A stretch of DNA of 64,000 nt, from contig JAZDHG010000031.1 of the NCBI GenBank assembly GCA_043806135.1, forward strand, positions 1 to 64,000, written 5' to 3'. The notes beneath the pieces were generated by a model, which saw nothing but the letters and a program-made list of their open reading frames with translations, was not told where the DNA came from and did no database searches. This stretch comes from JAGLQQ01 sp043806135 (GTDB lineage Bacteria > Omnitrophota > Gorgyraeia > B26-G9). Of the stretch, positions 17,684 to 25,822 are shown one piece after another. The stretch's first letter is position 1. Every line of letters begins with the position of its first letter. Made by a program: the position numbers and the translations under genes.

Positions 17684-17812
17684 TGCTATCCTGAAATAGG
17701 TTGACAGAAAATAATGACTAAGATGCTAACTATTTGCCAATGCTAATATATTCATGGGGATGAGGTTGGAAAAAGTGTCAACTATTTTAGGACAAGACAA
17801 CAGAGGATAGCA
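17684..17812. mobile_element. MITE-like element with terminal inverted repeats
   Basis: The left end (17687-17706, TCCTGAAATAGGTTGACA) and the right end (17776-17794, TGTCAACTATTTTAGGACA) are imperfect inverted repeats. An outer TGCTATCC/GGATAGCA pair lies at 17684-17691 and 17805-17812. It is about 110-130 bp with no coding capacity. It lies directly upstream of prmC and may be the remnant of an insertion sequence. Confidence 0.5.
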
Positions 17813-17831
17813 TTTAGCGATTAGGAAAAGT

Positions 17832-18731
17832 ATGTTGGATATAAAAACTGGTAAAGGTCATGATATTCGTTATGCGATGAAATTGGCAATCAATGAGCTT
17901 GAGCAGGCCCATATCGCCTGTGCGCGCAAAGAAGCAGAGCTGCTGCTGTCAAATCTTTTAGATTGCGAGTTTGCCGTGCTTTATTTATCGATGGATAAAA
18001 TATTGGAACCTCAGATGCTAAACAAGTTTAAAGATCTTATTCGCAAGAGATGCCGAGATGTGCCTCTGCAATATTTAATGCGGGAAACTTGCTTTTACGG
18101 ACTGAAACTTCATGTGGAAGAAGGAGTTTTTATCCCAAGGCCTGAGACAGAGGTTTTGGTTGAAAGAATTATTGAGTTGGTTCAGAAAAATATAAGAAAA
18201 CCTGTGCGTATGCTGGAGTTATGTACCGGTTCAGGAAATATTTCTGTTGCATTGACAAAAAACCTGCAATATTGTAAAATTATGAGTTCAGATATCAGTC
18301 CGCAGGCTCTAGTTATTGCCCGGCAAAATGCCAGAAGACATGGTCTTGATAATAGGATAGAATTCGTACAAGGAGACTTATTCTCGGCGCTATCTGAGCT
18401 AAAAGACCTCAATGACAGGTTTGATATAATTATTGCGAATCCGCCTTATATTGCCCATCAAGAGCTTAAGAATCTACCTCAAGATGTAGGTCATGAGCCG
18501 CAGAATGCACTTGATGGAGGCAAAGACGGTCTTATGTTTTACAAAAATATAATTTCAGGATGTACCCCTTATTTGAAAAATGGCGGATACATTGCTTTTG
18601 AATTTGGAGATGAGCAGAGGCAAAGTATTGAGGAAATTATTTGTAACAGTCAGTTTTTTGAAAAGCCGTTTTTTTTCTCTGATTTGAATGGTATAGTAAG
18701 ATTTGTAATCGCGAGGCGCTTTTGTGGATAA
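17832..18731 (+). CDS. prmC: Release factor glutamine methyltransferase
   Basis: This enzyme N5-methylates the glutamine of the GGQ motif in RF1/RF2 using S-adenosylmethionine. The 299 residues have an N-terminal helical domain and a Rossmann methyltransferase domain. The SAM motif is LELCTGSGNISVAL (about 130), and the catalytic NPPY is in IIANPPYIA (about 203). AGGAAA lies before the ATG. Its stop overlaps the GTG start of murA by 8 nt. It works on the product of prfA, 1.2 kb upstream. Confidence 0.95.
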   Translation: MLDIKTGKGHDIRYAMKLAINELEQAHIACARKEAELLLSNLLDCEFAVLYLSMDKILEPQMLNKFKDLIRKRCRDVPLQYLMRETCFYGLKLHVEEGVFIPRPETEVLVERIIELVQKNIRKPVRMLELCTGSGNISVALTKNLQYCKIMSSDISPQALVIARQNARRHGLDNRIEFVQGDLFSALSELKDLNDRFDIIIANPPYIAHQELKNLPQDVGHEPQNALDGGKDGLMFYKNIISGCTPYLKNGGYIAFEFGDEQRQSIEEIICNSQFFEKPFFFSDLNGIVRFVIARRFCG

Positions 18732-19989
18732 AATTATTATCGAGGGCGGTGTCCCTTTAAGAGGGACGATTGAGATCAGCGGGGCAAAAAATGCCGCATT
18801 GCCTATTATTGCCGCGACCTTGCTCACGGAAGAAAAATGCGTTATTAAGAATGTCCCGTCCTTGCGTGATGTTTTTACAATGATAAAAATTTTACGATCA
18901 CTGGGTGTTAAGGCGCAAATGGACGGCGACAGGATTACGGTCGAGCCGAAAAAATATAAAAGCTATATTGCTGATTATAAGTTTGTAAGTACTATGAGAG
19001 CATCAATTTGTGTACTTGGTCCTCTTTTAGCAAAAAAGAAGCAGGCAAAGGTTTCTATGCCGGGCGGATGTGTTATCGGTCAAAGGCCTGTTGACCTGCA
19101 TATAAAAGGTCTGCGCGCTTTAGGCGCCCGCATAAAAATAGAGCATGGTTATATTGTTGCAAGTGTAAAAAAACTGCAGGGCAATAATATATTTTTGGGC
19201 GGGGCCTACGGCTCATCGGTTTTAGCGACATCGAATGTGTTAATGGCGGCAGTTTTAGCACGCGGCAGAACATTAATTGAAAACGCTGCCTGTGAGCCTG
19301 AGATCATTGATCTGGCTAATTTTTTAATTAAGATGGGAGCAAAGATCAATGGGCAGGGAACACCCATCGTGGAAATTGAAGGGGTAAAGCGGCTAAATGG
19401 TGCAACCCACAGCGTGATACCTGACAGGATAGAAACAGGAACGCATATTTTAGCGGCGGCAATTACCGGCGGAGAGTTGACTATAAAAAAAGCAAGGCTG
19501 GATCATTTATCGGCGCTTATTGATAAGCTTTCTCAGATCGGTGTTAAGGTAACATCCGGTAATAATATGATACATGTTAAAAAGAAGACATCAGTTTTAA
19601 AATCCACGGATATTACTACTTTGCCGTATCCTGGTTTTCCTACTGATATGCAGGCGCAAATGATGGCTCTTTTGTCAGTCAGTGAAGGTATAAGCGTTTT
19701 GACGGAAAAGATCTTCCCGGACAGGTTTATGCATGTTAGCGAATTGAACCGTATGGGAGCAAATATATTTTTGGAGGGGGCAAGCGCGATAGTTAAAGGG
19801 ACAAAACGTCTTAGCGGAGCACCGGTTATGGCGTCAGATCTGCGGGCTTCAGCGGCACTTATCTTGGCAGGTCTTGTCGCTAAAGGAAAAACCGAAATAT
19901 CGAGGATTTATCACCTGGATAGAGGTTATGAAAGAATAGAAGAGAAGTTGATGAAAGTAGGAGCAAAAATAAAAAGAGTCAAAGAGTAG
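18724..19989 (+). CDS. murA: UDP-N-acetylglucosamine 1-carboxyvinyltransferase
   Basis: This is the first committed step of peptidoglycan synthesis, transferring enolpyruvate from PEP to UDP-GlcNAc in the cytoplasm. The start is GTG at 18724, inside the end of prmC. The 421 residues match the family. The N-terminal segment GGVPLRGTIEISGAKNAALP is intact. The catalytic cysteine is present in PGGCVIGQRPVDLH (residue 116), so the enzyme should be of the fosfomycin-sensitive type. The cell therefore probably makes a murein wall. Confidence 0.96.
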   Translation: MDKIIIEGGVPLRGTIEISGAKNAALPIIAATLLTEEKCVIKNVPSLRDVFTMIKILRSLGVKAQMDGDRITVEPKKYKSYIADYKFVSTMRASICVLGPLLAKKKQAKVSMPGGCVIGQRPVDLHIKGLRALGARIKIEHGYIVASVKKLQGNNIFLGGAYGSSVLATSNVLMAAVLARGRTLIENAACEPEIIDLANFLIKMGAKINGQGTPIVEIEGVKRLNGATHSVIPDRIETGTHILAAAITGGELTIKKARLDHLSALIDKLSQIGVKVTSGNNMIHVKKKTSVLKSTDITTLPYPGFPTDMQAQMMALLSVSEGISVLTEKIFPDRFMHVSELNRMGANIFLEGASAIVKGTKRLSGAPVMASDLRASAALILAGLVAKGKTEISRIYHLDRGYERIEEKLMKVGAKIKRVKE

Positions 19990-19991
19990 AC

Positions 19992-20100
19992 ACGAATAAA
20001 CACGAATTACACACTAATTAATATAAATATATCGATGTAAACAAGTAATGTTTTAAATCAGTGGTTTTTGTGTTAGATTTGTGAGAATTTGTGTATTTCG
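19992..20100. repeat. Inverted array of CACGAAT / ATTTGTG words
   Basis: The left arm repeats CACGAAT, CACGAATTA and CACACTAATTA. The right arm carries TTTGTGTTAG, TTTGTGAGAA and TTTGTGTATT, broadly the reverse complement. The centre is AT-rich. Layout matches the GTTAC and CACAGATTA arrays elsewhere in the window. Confidence 0.6.
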
Positions 20101-20111
20101 CGAAGCGAAAT
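20095..20111 (+). promoter_or_regulatory. Hairpin next to rpsP ribosome binding site
   Basis: ATTTCGC-GAA-GCGAAAT is a perfect 7-bp stem with a triloop. It ends 2 nt before GAGGAGGTGA (20114-20123), the ribosome binding site for the GTG start at 20128. Confidence 0.55.
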
Positions 20112-20127
20112 TAGAGGAGGTGAGTAC

Positions 20128-20412
20128 GTGGCAGTTATTATCCGTTTAGCAAGACTTGGCGCAAAAAGGAAACCGCATCACAAAATTGTGGTAATTGAAC
20201 AGCATAGACCCAGAGATGGAAGGTTTATTGAAGAGATTGGATATTATGATCCTTCAAAAAATCCAGCTTTAGTAGAAGTTAAGGAAGACAGGGCAATGTA
20301 TTGGATTAGTGTCGGGGCAAAACCAACACCTACAGTGAAAAGTATCTTTAAGAATAAAAAAATTCCGCTTAAAATAAAGCGAAGACAAGACTTAAAGAGC
20401 AAAGAGAATTAA
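20128..20412 (+). CDS. rpsP: 30S ribosomal protein S16
   Basis: This is a small-subunit ribosomal protein of 94 residues from the GTG at 20128. That start is preferred because GAGGAGGTGA lies just before it. Upstream in-frame codons would add residues not found in S16. The family opening VIIRLARLGAKRKPHHKIVV is intact, as is GRFIEEIGYYDP. It heads a cluster with trmD and rplS, as in most bacteria. The usual rimM (and KH-domain) genes between rpsP and trmD are missing here. Confidence 0.96.
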   Translation: MAVIIRLARLGAKRKPHHKIVVIEQHRPRDGRFIEEIGYYDPSKNPALVEVKEDRAMYWISVGAKPTPTVKSIFKNKKIPLKIKRRQDLKSKEN

Positions 20413-20430
20413 GTCTGATATTGAGCTTTA

Positions 20431-20594
20431 CCTCGCCCTCTGCGCGATGTGTAGAGGTTTAGATGGAGGAGGATGGTATTAATAGTAAAAAGTAGAACCT
20501 GGCCAGGGAATAGATTAGAGAGCGGGATTCAATTCGCGTGTACAATTTAAAAAAAATATTATTTCATAAATTGTGCGCTCACGGGAAAAGGAGG
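20431..20594 (+). promoter_or_regulatory. Structured 5' leader before lipoprotein gene (shared leader family)
   Basis: A hairpin CCTCT/AGAGG lies at 20437-20457. The conserved block CAGGGAATAG-n-TTAGAG comes next, then GCGGGATTCAATTCGCG (20522-20538). A hairpin to 20578 (ACAATTTA with TAAATTGT) is followed by the AAAAGGAGG ribosome binding site. It is clearly homologous to 32928-33092, sharing block order over about 165 nt. Confidence 0.6.
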
Positions 20595-20600
20595 TAAGTC

Positions 20601-20930
20601 ATGATCAGGGGCCTTGTATTTTTATTAGTTTCGGGTGTACTTTTTTCTGTATCAGGCTGTACAATGTCTGAAGTTATGGGGGTTCAAAAGGAAAAACCGG
20701 TACGCTATGAGTCAAAGCCGAATTTAAGTGCAAAGGAAAATCATGATTTAAAGACTTGGTTGAATGCTGCTGAAACGGCAGATGAGGTCGGGGATTATAA
20801 AATGGCAATTCTTTATTATACAAAGATTATGAATTACTTCCCGGACACAAAAGAAGGCGGACTAGCACAAAAGCGCCTTAAAGAGATAAACGGAAAGCCT
20901 AGTTTAGCTGAAGGAAAAAAATCTTTATAA
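20601..20930 (+). CDS. Small TPR-like lipoprotein
   Basis: The 109-residue product has a signal peptide ending in a lipobox (SVSGC, cysteine about residue 20), predicting a lipid-anchored envelope protein. The mature part has one TPR/YfiO-like pair of helices (about 55-95, ADEVGDYKMAILYYTKIMNYFP). This is the pattern of small scaffold lipoproteins such as single-repeat BamD relatives. It occupies the place where rimM usually sits between rpsP and trmD, with 24-30 nt to trmD. A strong AAAAGGAGG precedes the ATG. The exact function is unknown. Confidence 0.75.
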   Translation: MIRGLVFLLVSGVLFSVSGCTMSEVMGVQKEKPVRYESKPNLSAKENHDLKTWLNAAETADEVGDYKMAILYYTKIMNYFPDTKEGGLAQKRLKEINGKPSLAEGKKSL

Positions 20931-20960
20931 CGTTTTAAAACAGTAAAAAGAAATGTGCTT

Positions 20961-21629
20961 ATGAGGATTGATGTTTTAACTTTATTTCCTGAGATGTTCA
21001 AATGTGTTTTAGGAGAATCAATCTTAAAGAGGGCCCAGGAAAAAAAGAAGGCACAGATTTTTATCTACAATCTGCGCGACTGGACGCATGATGCAAGGCG
21101 TACCGTGGATGATAAACCATACGGCGGCGGTCCGGGAATGGTTATTAAACCGGAACCTGTGTTTGAGGCGTGTGATGAGCTTTGTAAAGAAAACACGCAT
21201 GTTATTTTGCTTACACCGCAGGGGAAAAAATATAATCAGAAATTAGCCAAAAAAATACTCAAGTATGAACATGTTTTACTTATTTGCGGGCATTATGAAG
21301 GTTTTGATGAGCGCGTCCATTCACTTGCAGACGAGGAGATCTCGATAGGTGATTATGTTTTGACAGGCGGCGAAATACCGGCAATGGTCATTATTGATAC
21401 TGTTGTGCGGCTTATTCCGGGAGTGCTCGGTGAAGTTTGTTCTCTCGACGATGAATCTTTCAATGACGGCCTTCTTGAGTATGCGCAGTATACCCGGCCT
21501 GCGATTTATAGAAAAATGGAAGTTCCGGAGATATTATTATCCGGGGATCACAAAAGAATAGAAAAATGGCGTAAAACGGAATCTTTAAAAAGAACAAAAG
21601 CAAAGAGAAAAGATTTATTAAAAGATTGA
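20961..21629 (+). CDS. trmD: tRNA (guanine-37-N1) methyltransferase
   Basis: This SPOUT-fold enzyme methylates G37 next to the anticodon and prevents +1 frameshifting. The start is taken as ATG 20961 (MRIDVLTLFPEMF, 222 residues); a GTG two codons earlier is possible. The knot region contains LLICGHYEGFDERV (about 110) and SIGDYVLTGGE (about 128), both diagnostic. It is followed by rplS, the conserved partner. Confidence 0.96.
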   Translation: MRIDVLTLFPEMFKCVLGESILKRAQEKKKAQIFIYNLRDWTHDARRTVDDKPYGGGPGMVIKPEPVFEACDELCKENTHVILLTPQGKKYNQKLAKKILKYEHVLLICGHYEGFDERVHSLADEEISIGDYVLTGGEIPAMVIIDTVVRLIPGVLGEVCSLDDESFNDGLLEYAQYTRPAIYRKMEVPEILLSGDHKRIEKWRKTESLKRTKAKRKDLLKD

Positions 21630-21647
21630 TTAATGGTAGATCCCTTG

Positions 21648-21737
21648 CTTAAACAAAGGGGAAATTTTATTTTATAATTTCCCCTTAAGCTGCGGGATAA
21701 ATTCTCCCGCCGAAGTGCGGCGGGATCATTAAGGAGG
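21648..21737 (+). promoter_or_regulatory. Structured 5' leader of rplS (shared leader family)
   Basis: The first hairpin GGGGAAATT/AATTTCCCC (21658-21684) is extended by GCTTAA/TTAAGC. Next come GCGGGATAAATTC and a hairpin CCCGCC/GGCGGG, then TCATTAAGGAGG, the ribosome binding site. It has the same order of elements as the leaders of rpmE, the 20601 gene and atpB. Rfam describes an L19 leader in Firmicutes; I could not match this one to it. Confidence 0.55.
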
Positions 21738-21742
21738 AAATA

Positions 21743-22099
21743 ATGGTAAAGAAGAAAAGCGATGAAACGAAAATAGCTAAGTTTGCGCCTGGCGATACCG
21801 TGAAAGTTCATGTAAAGATCCAGGAAGAAGAAGGTAAAGTACGCATTCAGGTCTTTGAGGGAATAGTTATAAAAAAACGCGGCGGCGGAGCAGGCGAGAC
21901 TTTCACCGTACGCAGGTTGTCCTATGGTGAGGGAGTTGAGAGAATATTCCCTTTAAATTCACCGATCATTGATCGCATACAGGTTATACGTAAAGGTAAA
22001 GTACGCAGGGCAAGGCTATATTATTTAAGAGACAGAAAAGGTAAGAAGGCAAAGGTACTTGAGCAACAAGCGGAAGAGAAGCAAGAAGCCGAGGTATAA
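21743..22099 (+). CDS. rplS: 50S ribosomal protein L19
   Basis: This large-subunit protein sits at the 30S-50S interface. The 118 residues include KFAPGDTVKVHVKIQEE, FEGIVIKKRGGG and RVERIFPLNSP-type segments, here GVERIFPLNSPIIDRI. The C-terminus RRARLYYLRDRKGKKAKV is diagnostic. AAGGAGG lies 8 nt before the ATG and directly after a hairpin leader. rnhB follows after 5 nt. Confidence 0.97.
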   Translation: MVKKKSDETKIAKFAPGDTVKVHVKIQEEEGKVRIQVFEGIVIKKRGGGAGETFTVRRLSYGEGVERIFPLNSPIIDRIQVIRKGKVRRARLYYLRDRKGKKAKVLEQQAEEKQEAEV

Positions 22100-22104
22100 A
22101 TCCT

Positions 22105-22713
22105 GTGTGGGAGATAGAACAGGGGATTCTTGATAAAGGAATTAATATTATTGCCGGTGTTGATGAAGCCGGCCGCGGACCTTGGGCAGGTCCTGTAGTA
22201 GCAGCTGCGGTAATTATCCCTGCAGGATATGCTTTTAAAGAAAAGATTGCGGATTCTAAGAAACTGTCTTTACTTAAACGAGAAAAAGCTTTTAAGGAAA
22301 TAACGGAAAACTGCGATTATGCAATTGCGGTTGTAAGCGAAAAAGATATCGATAGAGAAAATATTTTAAGAGCCAGCCTTAAGGCCATGGCCATGGCCTT
22401 AAGCCGGCTAAAACAGTGCCCGCAATGGGTATTAGTCGATGGGCCTTATAAACCACCGATTGAAAATAATTGTACCCCAATCATTGATGGTGATGCCAAA
22501 AGCCTTTCTATAGCCAGTGCGTCAATTGTAGCTAAAGTCACCAGAGATAACCTGATGCTTGAATATGATAAGCAGTACCCTGTGTACGGGTTTGCCAGCC
22601 ATAAAGGATACGGGACAAAAGCCCACAGACAGGCAATTTTACAGTTTGGACCGTGTCCGATTCACCGTAAATCATTCCAGCCGATTAAAGGAATCCTTCA
22701 AAAATCCGCATAA
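22105..22713 (+). CDS. rnhB: Ribonuclease HII
   Basis: This enzyme cuts the RNA strand at single ribonucleotides embedded in DNA and in RNA-DNA hybrids. The start is GTG 22105, 5 nt after rplS. The 202 residues carry the active-site motif GVDEAGRGPWAGPVVAAAV (first Asp and Glu, about 20), VLVDG (about 110) and the downstream ASIVAKVTRD Asp (about 140). The GRG of the GRG-type recognition loop is present. The gene contains a perfect 26-nt palindrome (22378-22403) within its coding sequence. Confidence 0.96.
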   Translation: MWEIEQGILDKGINIIAGVDEAGRGPWAGPVVAAAVIIPAGYAFKEKIADSKKLSLLKREKAFKEITENCDYAIAVVSEKDIDRENILRASLKAMAMALSRLKQCPQWVLVDGPYKPPIENNCTPIIDGDAKSLSIASASIVAKVTRDNLMLEYDKQYPVYGFASHKGYGTKAHRQAILQFGPCPIHRKSFQPIKGILQKSA

Positions 22714-22780
22714 TCTTCTATGAAATCTAAAATATTCACGAATTAGCTTATAACATGTTGTATATAAATATGTTATGAGT

Positions 22781-22809
22781 TTGCATAATATTTAAAAGCA
22801 TGGTATACT
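22781..22809 (+). promoter_or_regulatory. Promoter of the RelA/SpoT-like gene
   Basis: TTGCAT (22781-22786), a 17-nt spacer and TATACT (22804-22809) lie about 70 nt before the start codon. It is a close match to the housekeeping consensus. Confidence 0.65.
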
Positions 22810-22876
22810 TTAAAACTTTAAATGATTCGAAAATAGGCAATTTTTGTAAATAAAACTGGAAGATTTTTAAAAGAAA

Positions 22877-25759
22877 ATGAAAAAAAAATTTAAAACCGCA
22901 CATTTTTTTAAAATTATTGCCCTGGTGATTTTTTGGGGGTGTATTTCAGTGCAGACTTCTCTAGCGCAGGGAAAAATCTTTGATAGCCAAAACCTGTCGC
23001 CAACTGTTAATTTTGATGCACAGTCTTTTCTGGAGACATATAGACAAACTTATTCCAGTGTTGATATAGATTTGCAATACGCTTCAGTAAGTGCTGAGGC
23101 TGTACAAAAAACAAGGCAGGAATTTCTTGAAAAAGAAATAAGAACTAACCTTGAGAAAAATCCCAAATACTCGCAAAAAGACAAGAATCTCTTTGAGAAA
23201 GTCCTGGAAATAATTAAAAAAGAATATGCGGACAAGAAGTTTCCTAGCCCCTCTAATGAATTTTATTTACATCATACTTTGGAAGCTGCTTATCACTTAA
23301 GTGAGTGGGGTGCGCCTGTTGAAGCAATTGCCGCCGCAGCAATGCATCGGCTTAATGAACATCAAGTAAGCGAATTGTTTAAGAATGAGCCGAGTAGAAA
23401 AGAATTTGCGGAGATTTCCACTCTTATGCATAAATTTCTTTTTATAACAGATTTTTATTATGCAACCATGCCTTTTGAAGGGGGAGCTCATGATATACAG
23501 AATTTTATGAATGCAATAATCCAGGTTTCTGCCAAAGACAGGGCTAAGGGTGAGGTTGAACCGGATTACCGCATAATGCTGCTTGTCTTTGCCGATAAAC
23601 TTGCCTCGATAAGTTTTGCCTCAGAAATGGACCGTAATGAACTGATAAAAGAAATTGAAGAGATGTATGCTCCGCTGGCGGAACGTTTGGGATATTATGA
23701 GATACGAAAACAGCTGCTCAATGAATCTTTTCGGCTTTCCCGTAACGCTGAATATAATCATATCAGAAAAATATTTAAAGATTATTTTGGGAAAGAATAT
23801 GAAGATATGCAGGATTATTTAAGTGAAATCGAGAGGATGATAAAAAACAAAATAATTGAAAACTACGGAGAGGTGGACAGCGCAACCTTAAAGGTCAGCG
23901 CTCGTGTAAAGGGATTGTATGAAATTGCCGAAAAATTGATAAAAGTCGGATCTATCGAAAATATGTCTGATATTTTAGGGATACGTATTGTCTGTGACTG
24001 TAAGCCGGAAATGCTTTATCAATATTCTGATTTAGTCAGAGAAAATCTGGGGAGATGGTTTGAAAAAGAGTATGATCAGCGTAAAAATGAAATGCCTACA
24101 AAACGTCCTCAGGGTGCGATATATATTGATCTAAAAAAAGAAGAGACGACAGACGCACTTACCTATGAAGTGCAGATTCTGACAAAACAGTTTCATGAAG
24201 GGCGAGAACGTTCAAGAGCGCATTGGTCTTATAAATTGTCGAAAAAAACAGGCCAGAAATTTGACCAGACCGAGATGTATGCTCCTACAGGAGACCTTGA
24301 GAGTGATTTCAACCGAGTTTTTTACGAACTTTCAGATTGGGTTTTTGTTTTTGTTCAATCAAAAGGAAAAGGCGGTAGAATGTTTCTGCGCACAAAAAGA
24401 CTTCCAAAAGGCGCTATAGTTGCAGACATTGCTGCTTTGCCTAACGTAGATTTGCTCAATACCGATTTTAGCGGAGCTAAACTCTATGACTGGCAGAAGA
24501 GCGTATTTTATGAGCGCAGCTTACCCGGCGGTTCCTTACCATCAATAGATTATGTTTTACAGTCAGGAGATATTTTGGTTATAGAAAACAACGGACAAAT
24601 TAAAAGCCCTCATTTACTGCGTCTTCGAGAAAAAGCAAAGACTTTAAGGGCGCAGATGATGATCAATCTAATGGAACTTGAAAAAGAACTTCCATCAAGC
24701 AGCCGTGAGAAATTCGTTTTTTCCGGTGAGACAAGCCTAAAACATAAACTAGAAGAAGCTGGTATTGCCTTTGAAAGGAACAGGGCTGTTCAGGCTTTCC
24801 TGGATTCATTTGCGCATGCACAGGGGCTGCGTGACAGGGAAGAATTATATGTAGCTTTGACATACTGTTCTTGGAAAATGAGTATTAGTAAAATTATTGA
24901 AGAGGCTAAGCTTCAGGGGGAATCCTTACTTAAGAAAAAATTTCTTGAACAAGAAACGGATCTTGACGATTTTGTCCTCGGACAGATCGCACGAGGATTC
25001 GGAATTGATTCCCGGGATATTTTTTTCCTGCATGTAGGTACCGGGCAGATTACAGACCGTGATCTAGAGTTGAAAATGTATAAAATCAATTTCAAGCCCG
25101 AGGGAATATTAGATGTTCGTTTAAGTAAATTATTTCAATTTACAGTAACTATGCCGCGAGAAAAACTGTCTTCGCAGAAAATAAGAAAATTAGTGGATAA
25201 TATTGAACAATTACTTAATGATCAAGGGCTAAAGGACCCCCAAGAGAGAATAAAACTGCCGAAGCTTAAGCGGAAAAACGATGTCATTAAAATTGTGTTT
25301 TCAGCAAAAACCAGAAATGAGATTAAAGCAGCCGAATTACAGAGAGATTTAATTAAATTGCTACGGGTCAAGGAAAGTGAAGTTGAGTTTGAAGAGTTTT
25401 ATAACGGAAGAAAGCAAGCTAGCCAGTGGGCCATGGTACTGCAGTTTGCTCATTATGGACAGGAGACATCAGAACTTACGCAATATATTATGGATGAAAT
25501 AAAAAGCTGGAGTCCGCTAAGTAGCCTGCTTAAATTTGATATTGAAGAAGAAATTACTGAAAATGGCATTAAGATAATTGAGGTGAGTGCAGTCATTGCT
25601 ACTGATCTTGAGCACAGTTATATTGCCCAGAAGATAGCTGCACTAAAAAATAGTCATTCGATTAAGACAACAAGCGCGGATACCGTTTATTATCAGGCAG
25701 ATGTTTTAAATGCAATACATGCTACTGATCTTGTTTTGGCCATTGAGTCTTCCATTTAA
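22877..25759 (+). CDS. Exported RelA/SpoT-like protein with degenerate active sites
   Basis: The domain order is that of long RSH (ppGpp synthetase/hydrolase) proteins. An HD-like region spans about 120-290 (HHTLEAAYHLSEWG; YAPLAERLGYYEIRKQLL). A synthetase-like region spans about 335-455 (ARVKGLYEIAEKL, SDILGIRIV, EVQILT, AHWSYK), then a TGS domain (about 475-575), a helical part and ACT-like C-terminal repeats. Unlike true RSH proteins it begins with a signal peptide or anchor (about residues 10-31, ending SLAQG) followed by NLSPT. Key residues are altered. The HD pair reads HR (MHRL, about 156), the GYxSLH loop is replaced by QGAIYIDL, and EVQIRT reads EVQILT. It is therefore probably neither a normal hydrolase nor a synthetase, and may act outside the cytoplasm or as a membrane-bound sensor. 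It is 960 residues with its own promoter. Confidence 0.75.
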   Translation: MKKKFKTAHFFKIIALVIFWGCISVQTSLAQGKIFDSQNLSPTVNFDAQSFLETYRQTYSSVDIDLQYASVSAEAVQKTRQEFLEKEIRTNLEKNPKYSQKDKNLFEKVLEIIKKEYADKKFPSPSNEFYLHHTLEAAYHLSEWGAPVEAIAAAAMHRLNEHQVSELFKNEPSRKEFAEISTLMHKFLFITDFYYATMPFEGGAHDIQNFMNAIIQVSAKDRAKGEVEPDYRIMLLVFADKLASISFASEMDRNELIKEIEEMYAPLAERLGYYEIRKQLLNESFRLSRNAEYNHIRKIFKDYFGKEYEDMQDYLSEIERMIKNKIIENYGEVDSATLKVSARVKGLYEIAEKLIKVGSIENMSDILGIRIVCDCKPEMLYQYSDLVRENLGRWFEKEYDQRKNEMPTKRPQGAIYIDLKKEETTDALTYEVQILTKQFHEGRERSRAHWSYKLSKKTGQKFDQTEMYAPTGDLESDFNRVFYELSDWVFVFVQSKGKGGRMFLRTKRLPKGAIVADIAALPNVDLLNTDFSGAKLYDWQKSVFYERSLPGGSLPSIDYVLQSGDILVIENNGQIKSPHLLRLREKAKTLRAQMMINLMELEKELPSSSREKFVFSGETSLKHKLEEAGIAFERNRAVQAFLDSFAHAQGLRDREELYVALTYCSWKMSISKIIEEAKLQGESLLKKKFLEQETDLDDFVLGQIARGFGIDSRDIFFLHVGTGQITDRDLELKMYKINFKPEGILDVRLSKLFQFTVTMPREKLSSQKIRKLVDNIEQLLNDQGLKDPQERIKLPKLKRKNDVIKIVFSAKTRNEIKAAELQRDLIKLLRVKESEVEFEEFYNGRKQASQWAMVLQFAHYGQETSELTQYIMDEIKSWSPLSSLLKFDIEEEITENGIKIIEVSAVIATDLEHSYIAQKIAALKNSHSIKTTSADTVYYQADVLNAIHATDLVLAIESSI

Positions 25760-25786
25760 TCCTGTTTTACTAATTTTTCAATAAAG

Positions 25787-25815
25787 TTCACTTTTAAAAT
25801 TCTATATGTTATAAT
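25787..25815 (+). promoter_or_regulatory. Promoter implying a leaderless mRNA
   Basis: TTCACT (25787-25792), a 17-nt spacer and TATAAT (25810-25815) come 7 nt before the ATG at 25823. Transcription would start at or next to the start codon. Confidence 0.6.
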
Positions 25816-25822
25816 GTTACAT

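Noticed and set aside
20089..20127. Upstream start for rpsP
   Set aside because: The extension is not part of S16 and the strong GAGGAGGTGA site sits just before the GTG at 20128.
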